Positions 12,624 through 21,537 of a stretch of 30,289 bases of DNA are shown one piece after another. The stretch's first letter is position 1. Every line of letters begins with the position of its first letter. This DNA is from Candidatus Campbellbacteria bacterium CG22_combo_CG10-13_8_21_14_all_36_13 (GTDB lineage Bacteria > Patescibacteriota > Minisyncoccia > Phycocordibacterales > PCTT01). The position numbers and the translations under genes were made by a program. The stretch lies in assembly GCA_002771585.1 (NCBI GenBank), contig PCTT01000008.1:241-30529 (forward strand), given 5' to 3'. The notes beneath the pieces were generated by a model, which worked only from the letters and a program-made list of their open reading frames with translations, was not told the origin of the DNA and did not search any database.

Positions 12624-15358
12624 TGTGTAATTGTATCATTAATCCTATTTTTCCAGAAAATAAAATATTTTACAGTCTCTATAGCAATAAGATTGAATAC
12701 GGCCACGCCAACAAGCACAAGAATCTCATAAAAAGAAAGTGTTGTAAGTTGTAACATGTTTCTAATTGGGGTGATAATTATAGACAAAGCAAAAGCGGAA
12801 AGACTTACAATCACAGAAACAAAAAGTACTTTATTTGAAAATATATTTATATGCCATATTGGACGATCAAAGCTCTTTAGAGCAAATAAAAATAATGCAG
12901 AGTCTAATGATAAAGCAACAAAAAGCATTGTTCTAATCTCATCAATTGGCACACCTATTTTTAATAAAATTCCAAAAAGTGTAAGTATCATTACTCCAGT
13001 TACAGCAGATATAGTAAAAATAAGTTTTTTAATGTTCCCTGATAAAATATTATAAGCAGAATTCATTGAAGGCCTCCTCTTCATTACACCAACTTCAGCA
13101 GGTTCAAATGCAAAAGAAAAGTTTAAAATAGATTCTCCTATAATATTATTCCACAATATTTGAGCTGGTAATATAGGCAAAGGTCCACCAAACAACAAAG
13201 AACCAATAATTAATATAACAACACTAAATGACGTTGACAGTAAATGAGCTATTATACGCTTCAGATTATCAATTATTCTACGGCCCTCTTTTATTGCGCC
13301 CACAATTATTGCAAAGCTATTATCAAGTAAAACCAAATCTGACGCTTCTTTAGCTACATCAGTACCAGAACCAACCACAATACCTATGTCGGAGCTCTTA
13401 AGAGCAGGAGCATCATTTATTCCATCTCCAGTCATTGCTACAATCTCGCCATTATTTCTAAGTATGTTAACCATTCGTAATTTCTGAGATGGTAGGACTC
13501 GTGCGAATACAGAATGCTCGCGCAAAGCTTTTAATAGTATCTCATCAGACATACCTTCAAGCTCTGTGCCGGTAATCGCACGCGCACTTTGATTTTTGAT
13601 TATCCCAGCTTGATATGCAATAGACCGAGCCGTTTCTGGATTATCCCCCGTCGCCATTATCACCCTAGCCCCTGCACTTTGTGCTTCTCTTATTGCATCA
13701 GGCACATCAGCGCGAAGTGGGTCACCAAAGGCAAGCAACCCAGCAAAAACAAGTTTTGTGGATTCCTCTTTTGATATGCTTCCGTTTTTATCTCTTTCTA
13801 TTTTATCTTTTTTTGTATTTAAAAATGCAATTGCGGTAACACGCTTCCCTTCTCTGCTTTGCTCCTCTTGAGCCTTAATAAAGCGCATACGAGTTTCATC
13901 ATTCAAATCTTCTATCTTACCTTGATGCCAAACCCGAGTTGACATTTCCAACAAATGTTCTGGGGACCCACTGAAATAAAGTCTATTTTGTCTAACATCT
14001 TTATTTAAAGATACTGCGAATCTATTTTCAGAACTAAACACAAGAAAATCTAATCTTGGATATTTTAACGAAAGCACCAATTCAGAGATGCCTCTTTCTA
14101 AGCCCGCAACCACAATCGCCTTTTCAATCGGTCTGCCGTGTACAACAAAATCTTCTTCTCCTGACCTCTCTTCAATAAACGCATCAGATGCTAAAACACC
14201 CATACGTAATATATCTCCATTACAATTAGATGTATCATCTATGGCGCACTCCCCGCGCAATGAATTAAGTGACACAATACCACCAAGTGACATTTTTGCC
14301 TCTGTGAGAGTACCTGTTTTGTCCGTTATAATCACAGTCGTACTACCCAGCGTTTCTGCTGTTAATATATTTCTCACCAAGCCTCTCTCTTTGAGAATTT
14401 TCTCCATTCCTATAGCAAGCACCACAGTTACAACAGCAGGAAGCCCTTCTGGTATGGCACTCACGGCCACCGCAACAGCAACGAGTACCATCTCTATTAC
14501 TGGCTCTCCTCTTAAAATTCCAAGACCAAAAATAACAAAAATTGCACCTATAATCACATAAGTTAAAAACACAGCGATTTTATGTATATTAATTTGTATT
14601 GGTGTTTTTACTGTATCTCTTGCACTAAGAGATTCTGCTATTTCCCCTATTTGCGTATTCTTACCAGTCTCAACCACAATACCTCGTCCGAACCCGGCCA
14701 CAACCAATGTACCAGCCCAAAGCATATTATATCGCTCAAAAATGGGTTTATTTTCATCTATTGTTCCACCCTGTTTTGGTACCGCCACCCATTCTCCAGT
14801 TAACGGCGCCTCATTTACACTTAAATCAGTTGCTTCAAGTATGCGTATATCTGCAGGAATATGCATTCCGGATTCAATAATTACGATATCGCCTATAACC
14901 ACTTCTTCTGTTCGAATCAATCTTTTCTTTCCATCACGAATTACAGGAGTAAATGATTCTTCAGAAGATTGTAATTTTCTGAAAGCCTTAAAGGATCTTT
15001 CTTCCTGTATGACGCCGACAGATACATTTATACAAATAGCCAAAAAGATGACAGTGGCATCAAGTGTATCACCTAAAAATAAAGTTAGAATTCCCGCCGC
15101 CAACAAAATAAAAACTAGCGGACTTTTAAATTGTTTAATTACCCCCTTGAGCAAGGTAAAACTTTCACCACGTCCTATTAAATTCATCCCATATCTTTTC
15201 TGCAAATCAGCAACCCTCTTTTGCGATAACCCATTTTGAAAATCAGTAGAAAGCCTAATCTCAAGTTGCTCATATGGAATACTATGCCAAGACACTTTAC
15301 TTGAAATCAAAGGTTGTTTATCTATATAATCCTTTTTTATAATTGGTATTTCATCCAT
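12620..15358 (-). CDS. Cation-transporting P-type ATPase (P2-like), substrate unclear
   Basis: A 912-aa membrane pump. In order it has the N-terminal cation-ATPase region, the actuator loop 'NEAPLTGEW', the TM4 motif 'AIPEGLPAVVT', the phosphorylation site 'ITDKTGTLTE', 'ATGDNPETARSIA' and the hinge 'MTGDGINDAPALKSSDIGI'. The C-terminal cation-ATPase TM domain follows. The sequence resembles Ca2+/Na+ P2 ATPases. The TM5-TM6 site differs: TM5 reads 'LLSTSFSVVILII' without the usual Asn/Glu ligands, and TM6 reads 'ILWNNIIGESILN' instead of the N..TD pattern. It could transport Ca2+, Mg2+, Mn2+ or a monovalent cation. It lies between DUF389 (5-nt gap) and rmuC (ATGA overlap). Confidence 0.88.
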   Translation of the reverse strand: MDEIPIIKKDYIDKQPLISSKVSWHSIPYEQLEIRLSTDFQNGLSQKRVADLQKRYGMNLIGRGESFTLLKGVIKQFKSPLVFILLAAGILTLFLGDTLDATVIFLAICINVSVGVIQEERSFKAFRKLQSSEESFTPVIRDGKKRLIRTEEVVIGDIVIIESGMHIPADIRILEATDLSVNEAPLTGEWVAVPKQGGTIDENKPIFERYNMLWAGTLVVAGFGRGIVVETGKNTQIGEIAESLSARDTVKTPIQINIHKIAVFLTYVIIGAIFVIFGLGILRGEPVIEMVLVAVAVAVSAIPEGLPAVVTVVLAIGMEKILKERGLVRNILTAETLGSTTVIITDKTGTLTEAKMSLGGIVSLNSLRGECAIDDTSNCNGDILRMGVLASDAFIEERSGEEDFVVHGRPIEKAIVVAGLERGISELVLSLKYPRLDFLVFSSENRFAVSLNKDVRQNRLYFSGSPEHLLEMSTRVWHQGKIEDLNDETRMRFIKAQEEQSREGKRVTAIAFLNTKKDKIERDKNGSISKEESTKLVFAGLLAFGDPLRADVPDAIREAQSAGARVIMATGDNPETARSIAYQAGIIKNQSARAITGTELEGMSDEILLKALREHSVFARVLPSQKLRMVNILRNNGEIVAMTGDGINDAPALKSSDIGIVVGSGTDVAKEASDLVLLDNSFAIIVGAIKEGRRIIDNLKRIIAHLLSTSFSVVILIIGSLLFGGPLPILPAQILWNNIIGESILNFSFAFEPAEVGVMKRRPSMNSAYNILSGNIKKLIFTISAVTGVMILTLFGILLKIGVPIDEIRTMLFVALSLDSALFLFALKSFDRPIWHINIFSNKVLFVSVIVSLSAFALSIIITPIRNMLQLTTLSFYEILVLVGVAVFNLIAIETVKYFIFWKNRINDTITQ

Positions 15359-15363
15359 CTATT

Positions 15364-16074
15364 TTATATTTCTTCTTCTTTTTTGAGTCTAGCTTCTAAT
15401 TCGGTCTCTTCCCTTTCTTCTTCTTGGATTTTTTTATCTTGCAATTTTTGTAAACCAGAAAAACCAAACAAAGAAAACACTAAAATGCTAGCAAGTACTA
15501 TTCCTATAAGGTTCATCAAAAACAACATCATTGATCCTGCAAATACATCTCTCGATAATAGAGATATGGCAACACCAATAGCAGAAAGCGGGGGTACAAG
15601 GGAAACCGTGATTGCAATACCCGGTAAAGTGCTCGACGCATCTTGTTTAACCCAAGAAAAAGCCGCAATGATTCCAGAGAAAAATGCCACCAAAAAGAAT
15701 AGGAAGTTTGGCGTGCTCACTAAGACAAGTTGGTGCGTAATCTCTGGCTTATTTACCAAAAAGGAAGTTATGAACGCTATAAGAATTGTGATCAGTGATG
15801 ACTTAAAAAGATTCTTTAAAGACCTGCGAATCGCATCCCTAGATGAAGTTACTATTCCCATACCGAGAGACAATATTGGAAATAATATTGGAGCAATAAG
15901 CATAGCCCCAACGATAACAATCGGGTTATCCAGCAAAAGACCGAGTGCGCTTATAAAAGCTCCAAAAGACAAGTAGAGATAAAATGTGGCACTTACCCTA
16001 CTTTCTTCTATTAATGTTTCTATTGTTTTTTTCTTATCAAAAAAACTAGCCCCTAAGACTGATTTTGTACTCAT
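15364..16074 (-). CDS. DUF389 family membrane protein
   Basis: A 236-aa protein with five to six TM helices and the family signature 'IVIVGAMLIAPILFPILSLG'. It has a charged, probably coiled-coil C-terminal tail ('EEEREETELEARLKKEEE'). The molecular role of the family is unknown. It is first in the DUF389-ATPase-rmuC operon, with a clear promoter and a TATAAT box only 8 nt from the ATG. Confidence 0.87.
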   Translation of the reverse strand: MSTKSVLGASFFDKKKTIETLIEESRVSATFYLYLSFGAFISALGLLLDNPIVIVGAMLIAPILFPILSLGMGIVTSSRDAIRRSLKNLFKSSLITILIAFITSFLVNKPEITHQLVLVSTPNFLFFLVAFFSGIIAAFSWVKQDASSTLPGIAITVSLVPPLSAIGVAISLLSRDVFAGSMMLFLMNLIGIVLASILVFSLFGFSGLQKLQDKKIQEEEREETELEARLKKEEEI

Positions 16075-16082
16075 ATATTGGT

Positions 16083-16111
16083 ATTATACCCTTTTATACA
16101 AAGCCCCTCAA
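16083..16111 (-). promoter_or_regulatory. Promoter of the DUF389-ATPase-rmuC operon
   Basis: Minus strand: TTGAGG (16111-16106), 17-bp spacer, perfect TATAAT (16088-16083), 8 nt before the start codon, so the mRNA should be leaderless or nearly so. An 11-bp imperfect hairpin (TAAGAATGTTG / CAATATTCTTA, about 16138-16171) lies between this promoter and the divergent YqeY gene. Confidence 0.7.
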
Positions 16112-16224
16112 CGCAAAAACCTTAATATATTACATCGATAAGAATGTTGTGGCCTGGCTTCAATATTCTTAGTTGTGGTTAGGGTTAGTGAAAAAAATAT
16201 AAAATGTGATAATATCGAATACAT

Positions 16225-16674
16225 ATGTTACACGAACAAATACAAAAAGAGGTGCAGGAAGCAATGAAAGCAAGAGAGGAATTAAAACTCTCTGTTTTAC
16301 GCGGAATGCTATCTTCCTTTACAAACGAGTTAGTTGCAACAAAACGCAAACCAACAGAAAAATTAACAGATGATGAGGTTATTGGGGTTATAAGGAGGTT
16401 GGCCAAACAAAGGAAAGAGTCTATTGAGCAATTTAGAGCTGGAAATCGAGAGGATTTAGCATCAAAAGAAGCGGAAGAATTAGCAATACTTGAAACATAT
16501 CTGCCTAAAATGATGGATATTGAAGAGATAAAAGCTATAGTAATAAAGAAAAAAGAAGAGCTTGATATAAACGATAAATCAAAAATGGGTATACTGATGG
16601 GCGCGATTATGAAAGATTTGAAAGGAAAGGCTGATGGAAACGACGTAAAAAATGTTATAGAAAGTATTTTTTAA
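16225..16674 (+). CDS. yqeY: GatB/YqeY domain protein
   Basis: A 149-aa soluble helical protein of the YqeY family, related to the C-terminal tRNA-binding domain of GatB. Family features are 'AREELKLSVLRGMLSSFTNE' near the start, 'LAKQRKESIEQFRAGNREDL', 'EELAILETYLPKMM' and the C-terminal 'MGILMGAIMKDLKGKADGND'. A role in aminoacyl-tRNA handling is suspected for the family but not proven. It is monocistronic, divergent from DUF389, and ends at a clear terminator. Confidence 0.92.
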   Translation: MLHEQIQKEVQEAMKAREELKLSVLRGMLSSFTNELVATKRKPTEKLTDDEVIGVIRRLAKQRKESIEQFRAGNREDLASKEAEELAILETYLPKMMDIEEIKAIVIKKKEELDINDKSKMGILMGAIMKDLKGKADGNDVKNVIESIF

Positions 16675-16690
16675 TAAAAATTAACAAAAA

Positions 16691-16726
16691 AAGCTCTGTT
16701 TATATTGAATAAACAGAGCTTTTTTG
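16691..16726 (+). terminator. Terminator after yqeY
   Basis: The 12-bp perfect stem AGCTCTGTTTAT / ATAAACAGAGCT (loop ATTGA) is followed by TTTTTTGTTTTTT. Confidence 0.93.
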
Positions 16727-17009
16727 TTTTTTCAGTAAAGATTGGGCAAAAATATACAAAAAACGATAAAAACACAAAAATTGATAGCACCGTTAGAGAC
16801 AGGATCTTCATATAAACCCGTTATCTCTAAAAGTGTGGATAACTCTGTTGATAAACACTTAAATACCTGTGAATTCTTGTGTATAGGAGCCTAACTTCTA
16901 AGCGTGAAAATATTTTTTACAAAAAAGGGCGCCCAAGGCGCCCTAAATCTAGTATTTTGTGTAAAAGTCTGTGGATAAGTACTTTACAACCCTGTATTAC
17001 TTGTGAGTA
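16727..17009. promoter_or_regulatory. Intergenic region with DnaA-box-like sites
   Basis: No gene seen. TGTGGATAA, the complement of the DnaA box TTATCCACA, occurs exactly at 16834-16842 and 16970-16978. The one-mismatch form TGTTGATAA lies at 16846-16854, and TGTGTATAG is close by. The stretch is AT-rich and also holds the minus-strand terminator at 16920-16944. It may be a DnaA-binding locus. No dnaA or other origin-marker gene is in the window, so an origin cannot be claimed. Confidence 0.35.
16920..16944 (-). terminator. Terminator of the TPR gene and membrane peptide
   Basis: The 8-bp perfect stem AGGGCGCC / GGCGCCCT with a 3-nt loop is followed on the minus strand by TTTTTG. Confidence 0.85.
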
Positions 17010-17159
17010 TTACGGTATAACAACCTCTGCAATGTTATTTGCAGGCTCCACGGGGACATCTTCTCCTTTATAATAGCCTGCAACCATAGTAATAACGACA
17101 GCCAATACTATTATGCCCATAAATCCAAACAAAAATTTTATATATGATTTATTTACCAC
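17010..17159 (-). CDS. Small single-TM peptide (49 aa)
   Basis: A GTG-initiated frame begins 28 nt after the TPR gene stop and ends in TAA at 17010. It has a basic N-terminus (VNKSYIK), one TM helix ('FLFGFMGIIVLAVVITMVAG') and a short acidic tail ('YYKGEDVPVEPANNIAEVVI' then P). The frame is closed by TAA three codons before the GTG, so the start is well bounded. Its position before the shared terminator suggests co-expression with the TPR protein. No homologue recognised. Confidence 0.55.
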   Translation of the reverse strand: MVNKSYIKFLFGFMGIIVLAVVITMVAGYYKGEDVPVEPANNIAEVVIP

Positions 17160-17187
17160 AAAATTAATTTAGTTAATAATTTTAAAT

Positions 17188-17844
17188 CTATATAGACCCG
17201 CCAGATTCCAAAATGTTCTTAAGAGATGCTAAACTATCCTCAAGCGGAAGCTCTTTAACCCCTTGTTTTGCTATATCTATAGCTTTTTTCCTATCCTTAA
17301 ACCCATACAAATACATTTCTGCCATATTAAAATATGTAGGAACATATTTGGGTCCAACTTCAAGTGCTTTTTTATACCAAGATTCTGCCTTGTTTAGGTC
17401 TACTATTTCATAAGTATACAGATTACCTAAATTATTAAGAGCGACAACATTCTTTGGTGAAAGTGTGTAAGCATACTCCCACGCCTCAGATGAGGCTATA
17501 AATGCCCCACCTGTCTTCCATAGACCACCAATTTCTATCCATCCATCTGGGTTAAGCGGATTATCTTTTAACATAGAAACAACCTCCGACAATCTTGAAG
17601 CTGATGTGCTCGAAAGACCTGACACGGTTCTATTTAGATTTGGTTGTGTTATTCCTGGATCATTTATCACCACGTACTCCGCGTCTACTCCGTCAAACCC
17701 TTCTATTGTTACCTTTTCTGTTGTTGTTGAAATGTCGCTATCTAGCACAATATCTGTATCAGGACTATTGCCAATTTTTGCCCAAACAAAATAACCTATT
17801 ACTAATAAGACTATGGCCAACACCGGTATTACAATTTTTTTCAT
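17188..17844 (-). CDS. Membrane-anchored TPR protein
   Basis: A 218-aa protein. An N-terminal hydrophobic helix (residues 4-23, 'IVIPVLAIVLLVIGYFVWA') serves as a signal anchor. A Ser/Thr/Asp-rich spacer follows. Then there are about three tetratricopeptide repeats (about residues 98-205), for example 'ALNNLGNLYTYEIVDLNKAE' then SWYKKALEVGPKYVPTYFNMAEMY. TPRs bind protein partners, here probably on the outer face of the membrane. The partner is unknown; the small TM peptide directly downstream is a candidate. Confidence 0.8.
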   Translation of the reverse strand: MKKIVIPVLAIVLLVIGYFVWAKIGNSPDTDIVLDSDISTTTEKVTIEGFDGVDAEYVVINDPGITQPNLNRTVSGLSSTSASRLSEVVSMLKDNPLNPDGWIEIGGLWKTGGAFIASSEAWEYAYTLSPKNVVALNNLGNLYTYEIVDLNKAESWYKKALEVGPKYVPTYFNMAEMYLYGFKDRKKAIDIAKQGVKELPLEDSLASLKNILESGGSI

Positions 17845-17925
17845 TCTGAATACATTAAACTTTTAATATAATTTGTATTTGATCATTATAACAGAAATCT
17901 CTCTATAGCGAACATTTATAAAGAA

Positions 17926-17966
17926 TTATAAGAGTTACCAAAGCCAGACTTCGGTAACTCTTATAA
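17926..17966. other. Long perfect hairpin upstream of the TPR gene
   Basis: A 14-bp perfect stem, TTATAAGAGTTACC / GGTAACTCTTATAA, with a 13-nt loop that can pair further (AAG/CTT). It lies between the surface-protein terminator and the TPR gene on the minus strand. No long T run follows on either strand, so a terminator role is uncertain; an operator or processing site is possible. Confidence 0.55.
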
Positions 17967-17981
17967 AAAACTTTTAGGTAA

Positions 17982-18015
17982 AACAAAAACCCCCGCATAA
18001 GCGAGGGTTTTTGTT
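17982..18015 (-). terminator. Terminator of the giant surface protein gene
   Basis: AACAAAAACCC.CGC / GCG.GGGTTTTTGTT with loop ATAA. Both strands have T-rich tails; the minus-strand use is relevant for the gene ending at 18052. Confidence 0.9.
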
Positions 18016-18051
18016 GTCCATTAAGGACGCTTCGACTAACTAATTACTATA

Positions 18052-21000
18052 TTAGTTTGATCGTGTCCAACTCTGTGTTGGGAAGTCTGCGTTGGATGGG
18101 AATCCAGGCATACCATAACCGTTTGTCCAGTCTAGATTACTCTCGACAGCACTTGTTACTACAGGTGTTGTTGTTGAGAATGGTGACCAAATAATGTTAT
18201 CGGTAGCACCTGATCCAGCTTCAACTGTTGTTACTGTTCCCATACCACCAGCAAGTGCTGGGTATGATGTATCAGCAAGTAGAGTCAATGCGATTGTCTC
18301 TGCTACTGATGCAGTATCAACTACAGATGATGCCTTCAAGACATATGTCTTTGAGCTATTAGCTGGTACAAGCTGAGCTTGTGATGTTCCTGTTCCTTGT
18401 AGTTCAAGTGTTCCAGCCGCGTCGTCAACTGAAGAGTTGAATGCAACTCCGTTTCCGTAAAGTACGAATCCTGTTGTTGCTCCACCTGTTGTAGCTACGC
18501 TAAATGTGAACTTCTTGAATACAATGTCCCTATTGTTAGGGTTTGTAACTGTGAATGAATACAAGTTACCACCTGGTGCAAGTGTTCCTCCTGTGCTTGT
18601 TACAGCTATAGATGGAACTGTTCTAAATACTCTTACACCAGCTGTTGCTGTGTCAGATGTTGTACTACTTGAGATTGTAGAACCTGATGCTACACCTGTT
18701 GCGTAGTTACCATTTAGTCCTACGTTATCTCCATCATAATCAACTGCGATGAATGCTCCGAATGCTGCTGTAGCACTGTTTGCATCATGAGACGCTAAGT
18801 CTGCTTTTACTGTTATCAACTCTGACTCTCCAGCTGTAACTGTTACAGGGGTTGTAAGCGTTGAAGTAGCATAATCTGATGATGCTCCTACGAAGCTAGC
18901 CTCACCAACCTTTACACCGTCATGGTATAGAGAAACTTTCTGATTTAGAAGGTCAGATGGTGAGTTTGATGCTGTGTTTCCAAGCTGAAGTGCAATTTGT
19001 TTAAGAACTACATCTTCTGCTGTTCCTGCTGTAAATCGGTATGCACCTAGTGTTACACCAGTTGAACCAGCTTGAGCCATGGTGTAAAGAATTGATGAAT
19101 CAACTGTAACTGTGTATGAGCCACCTGTTGAAGCTGTCATAGCTTGACCAGATGCTGTTGACCATGTTTCTGCTATTGTTGAACCTGAAGATACTCCTGA
19201 AGCTCCTGTAAATGAGCTTGAGTTGTCTGCAAGGCTCCATGTAACTGATCCTGATGTAGCACCAGTTGAAACATTACACTTTAGAGAAAGAGTCTTTGCT
19301 GTTCCTTTTGGAACAATAAATCCTGATCCGTCAAATGTGAATGTCTGTAGACCTGCAGCACTTGGGTTAACAGCATTTGAACCTGAGTTAACTGCTGTTG
19401 TTCCATCAAATAGCTGACATGATGTAAGATCTGTTGCTGCTACTGTTGAAACTGCAAGTGTTGGTTGGAATGATAGTACCTTTACATCCTCTCCTGAAGA
19501 TGTTGCGTCAAGTACATATCGTGCAAATTCAAATCCTTGTGCTCCACCAATCATTGTTCTTGCTGTTGGCTGTGATGACTGGCTGATAGCAAGTGCTCCT
19601 GCCTTTACTGTCATCGATGCAGCTGTTACAGCTGATGATGGTGTAGGTGTGATTGTGTTTCCTGTCAATTGACCTGTTACTGTTGACCATCCTGTTGAAG
19701 GTGTTGTAGAAGCTTGGAATGTATCATTTGATACAAATGTTGTTCCTAGTTTACCTTTTAGGATAACCTTTGTAATTCCAACTGGGAATGTAACTGAATC
19801 ACTAAATGTAAGTGTTCCTGCTGGGTCTGTTGTATCTACACCATCTACTGGTCCTGCTAGAACAGCACCATTAGCATCTACAAGAGTTACGTTTGTAACG
19901 TTGTGTGCTTCATCTCCTGTTGCCATTACATTAAATACCATTTGACCAACTGAGATAGATTCACCTCTTACTTCTACTGAGAATGCGCCCAATGTCTGAT
20001 TAGCAGAGTTTACAGCTACGTTTTGTGCTGGTGCTGAAACAGTATCTGCTGATACTGCTATAGAACCTGCTGAAACTGTAACCTGTGCTGCGTCATACCA
20101 TGGGTTCTCTGATGAAGAGAATGCTGCTGTGTCTGCTGTAGGTACTGATGAGCCAGTCTGTGGTGGAATTATTCCATAACCATATGTCTGACCTGATACG
20201 TTGATGTCTGTTCTTCTTGCGATATCGAAGTCGATTGTTCTTGCTGAACCATCTGTAATATCACCCTTGATTGATACATCTACGCTGAATCCTTTGTCAA
20301 TTGTAATACCTGATCCAAATGTTGATGTGTAGTACTTACCGTCTGACGAAACAGTTACTGGGTAAGCTGTACCGTCAACATATGTCATCAAGTTTGCTAG
20401 ATCAGAACCTGATACTGAACCTGTTTGATTCCATCGGATTGAGTGAAGAGTAATCTTCTCTGCTGATCCTGCTGTAACCTTAACAGATGAGAATGTATAA
20501 CCTGTTGTACCAACCTCTTTTGTTTGGCTGGATGAAGGGTCATTTGATCCTCTTGCCATTGTTACTGATCCAATTGAAAGTGTTGCGTTTGTTGTGTGTC
20601 CTGCTCCTGTGATAGGAAGCACTCCTACTACTGTTGCTGAACTATTTACTGCAACAAGTGAAAGTGATGCTACTTCACCAGCATATGATGTTAGTGATGA
20701 AGCCATGTTTGCTGCAATTGTCATTGTTCTTGATTGACCTGCTTTTACAACAAATGGCTCAGACAATGTTGCTTGATTCTCTGAATTAAGTGTCTTAGCT
20801 ACACCAACTTGTGTTCCGTTTTCATCAAGAAGCACAATTCCAGCGAATGCTGCATTTTGTGACAAACCTCCTCTTTGTACTACCAAAGAGTTTACTGTTA
20901 CATCACCATCATTTCCTGCTGTGAATGTAACTCTTGTGAATGGAAGTCTTGCTGCGTTAGCTGGTGCAAGTGTAACTGCTGGCTGTGTTGCTGCTGAAAC

Positions 21001-21537
21001 AGTAAGACCTGTTCCAGGTGTTGCTGGAGGCGTTGTTCCACCATCAACTGGTGGTGTTGTGCCACCTGCAACCATTGCATACTTAGCCTGTGATATAGGA
21101 CCAAAGTATCCAACTGCTGGAGTAACTCCATTAGCTGCCTGCCATGCAGCAACTGCTGCTTGTGTTACTGGACCAAAGTATCCTGTTGAACCTCCACTAA
21201 AGCTGTAGTGACCTGTCGATGTCAAATAATCTTGAAGACAAGTAACTTCTGCCCCTTTTGATCCTAGTGTAAGACTTGCTGTAAATGTACATGCTGTTGT
21301 ACTTCCTGTTGGTGGTGTTATTGTACCTCCTCCATTAAGTACTGATGTTACGTTTGCAACAACTGCTGCGTCAGCTCCGAATGACTGAAGCAAGCCAACA
21401 ATTGCGTTAACTTGTTCTGTCGTTAGACCTGCTGCTTCTGTTGTACCAACAACACCAAATAGCATGAACACTCCTGCTACGAGACCAACAACACCTGCTA
21501 TTGATTTCGCATATCGTGTTTTACTAAATTTAAACAT
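18052..21537 (-). CDS. Giant secreted surface-layer-like protein with peptidoglycan-binding domain
   Basis: 1161 aa. A signal peptide (residues 1-36, basic start, hydrophobic core, cleavage near TTEAAG) is followed by a helical stretch. A PG_binding_1-type domain comes next (about residues 88-160, 'LGSKGAEVTCLQDYLTSTGH' with two GYFGP motifs). A Pro/Gly/Thr linker leads into many beta-rich Ig/fibronectin-like repeats to the end. The C-terminus 'DWTNGYGMPGFPS' resembles an end motif I know from CPR surface proteins. Codon use is strongly skewed to GTT, GCT, ACT and GGT compared with neighbours, which suggests very high expression. It is probably the S-layer or main surface protein, held to the wall by the PG-binding domain. 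The last point is inference. Confidence 0.82.
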   Translation of the reverse strand: MFKFSKTRYAKSIAGVVGLVAGVFMLFGVVGTTEAAGLTTEQVNAIVGLLQSFGADAAVVANVTSVLNGGGTITPPTGSTTACTFTASLTLGSKGAEVTCLQDYLTSTGHYSFSGGSTGYFGPVTQAAVAAWQAANGVTPAVGYFGPISQAKYAMVAGGTTPPVDGGTTPPATPGTGLTVSAATQPAVTLAPANAARLPFTRVTFTAGNDGDVTVNSLVVQRGGLSQNAAFAGIVLLDENGTQVGVAKTLNSENQATLSEPFVVKAGQSRTMTIAANMASSLTSYAGEVASLSLVAVNSSATVVGVLPITGAGHTTNATLSIGSVTMARGSNDPSSSQTKEVGTTGYTFSSVKVTAGSAEKITLHSIRWNQTGSVSGSDLANLMTYVDGTAYPVTVSSDGKYYTSTFGSGITIDKGFSVDVSIKGDITDGSARTIDFDIARRTDINVSGQTYGYGIIPPQTGSSVPTADTAAFSSSENPWYDAAQVTVSAGSIAVSADTVSAPAQNVAVNSANQTLGAFSVEVRGESISVGQMVFNVMATGDEAHNVTNVTLVDANGAVLAGPVDGVDTTDPAGTLTFSDSVTFPVGITKVILKGKLGTTFVSNDTFQASTTPSTGWSTVTGQLTGNTITPTPSSAVTAASMTVKAGALAISQSSQPTARTMIGGAQGFEFARYVLDATSSGEDVKVLSFQPTLAVSTVAATDLTSCQLFDGTTAVNSGSNAVNPSAAGLQTFTFDGSGFIVPKGTAKTLSLKCNVSTGATSGSVTWSLADNSSSFTGASGVSSGSTIAETWSTASGQAMTASTGGSYTVTVDSSILYTMAQAGSTGVTLGAYRFTAGTAEDVVLKQIALQLGNTASNSPSDLLNQKVSLYHDGVKVGEASFVGASSDYATSTLTTPVTVTAGESELITVKADLASHDANSATAAFGAFIAVDYDGDNVGLNGNYATGVASGSTISSSTTSDTATAGVRVFRTVPSIAVTSTGGTLAPGGNLYSFTVTNPNNRDIVFKKFTFSVATTGGATTGFVLYGNGVAFNSSVDDAAGTLELQGTGTSQAQLVPANSSKTYVLKASSVVDTASVAETIALTLLADTSYPALAGGMGTVTTVEAGSGATDNIIWSPFSTTTPVVTSAVESNLDWTNGYGMPGFPSNADFPTQSWTRSN

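Noticed and set aside
16727..17009. Replication origin
   Set aside because: DnaA-box-like sites alone are not enough; no dnaA, dnaN or rpmH is present and skew cannot be judged in one window.
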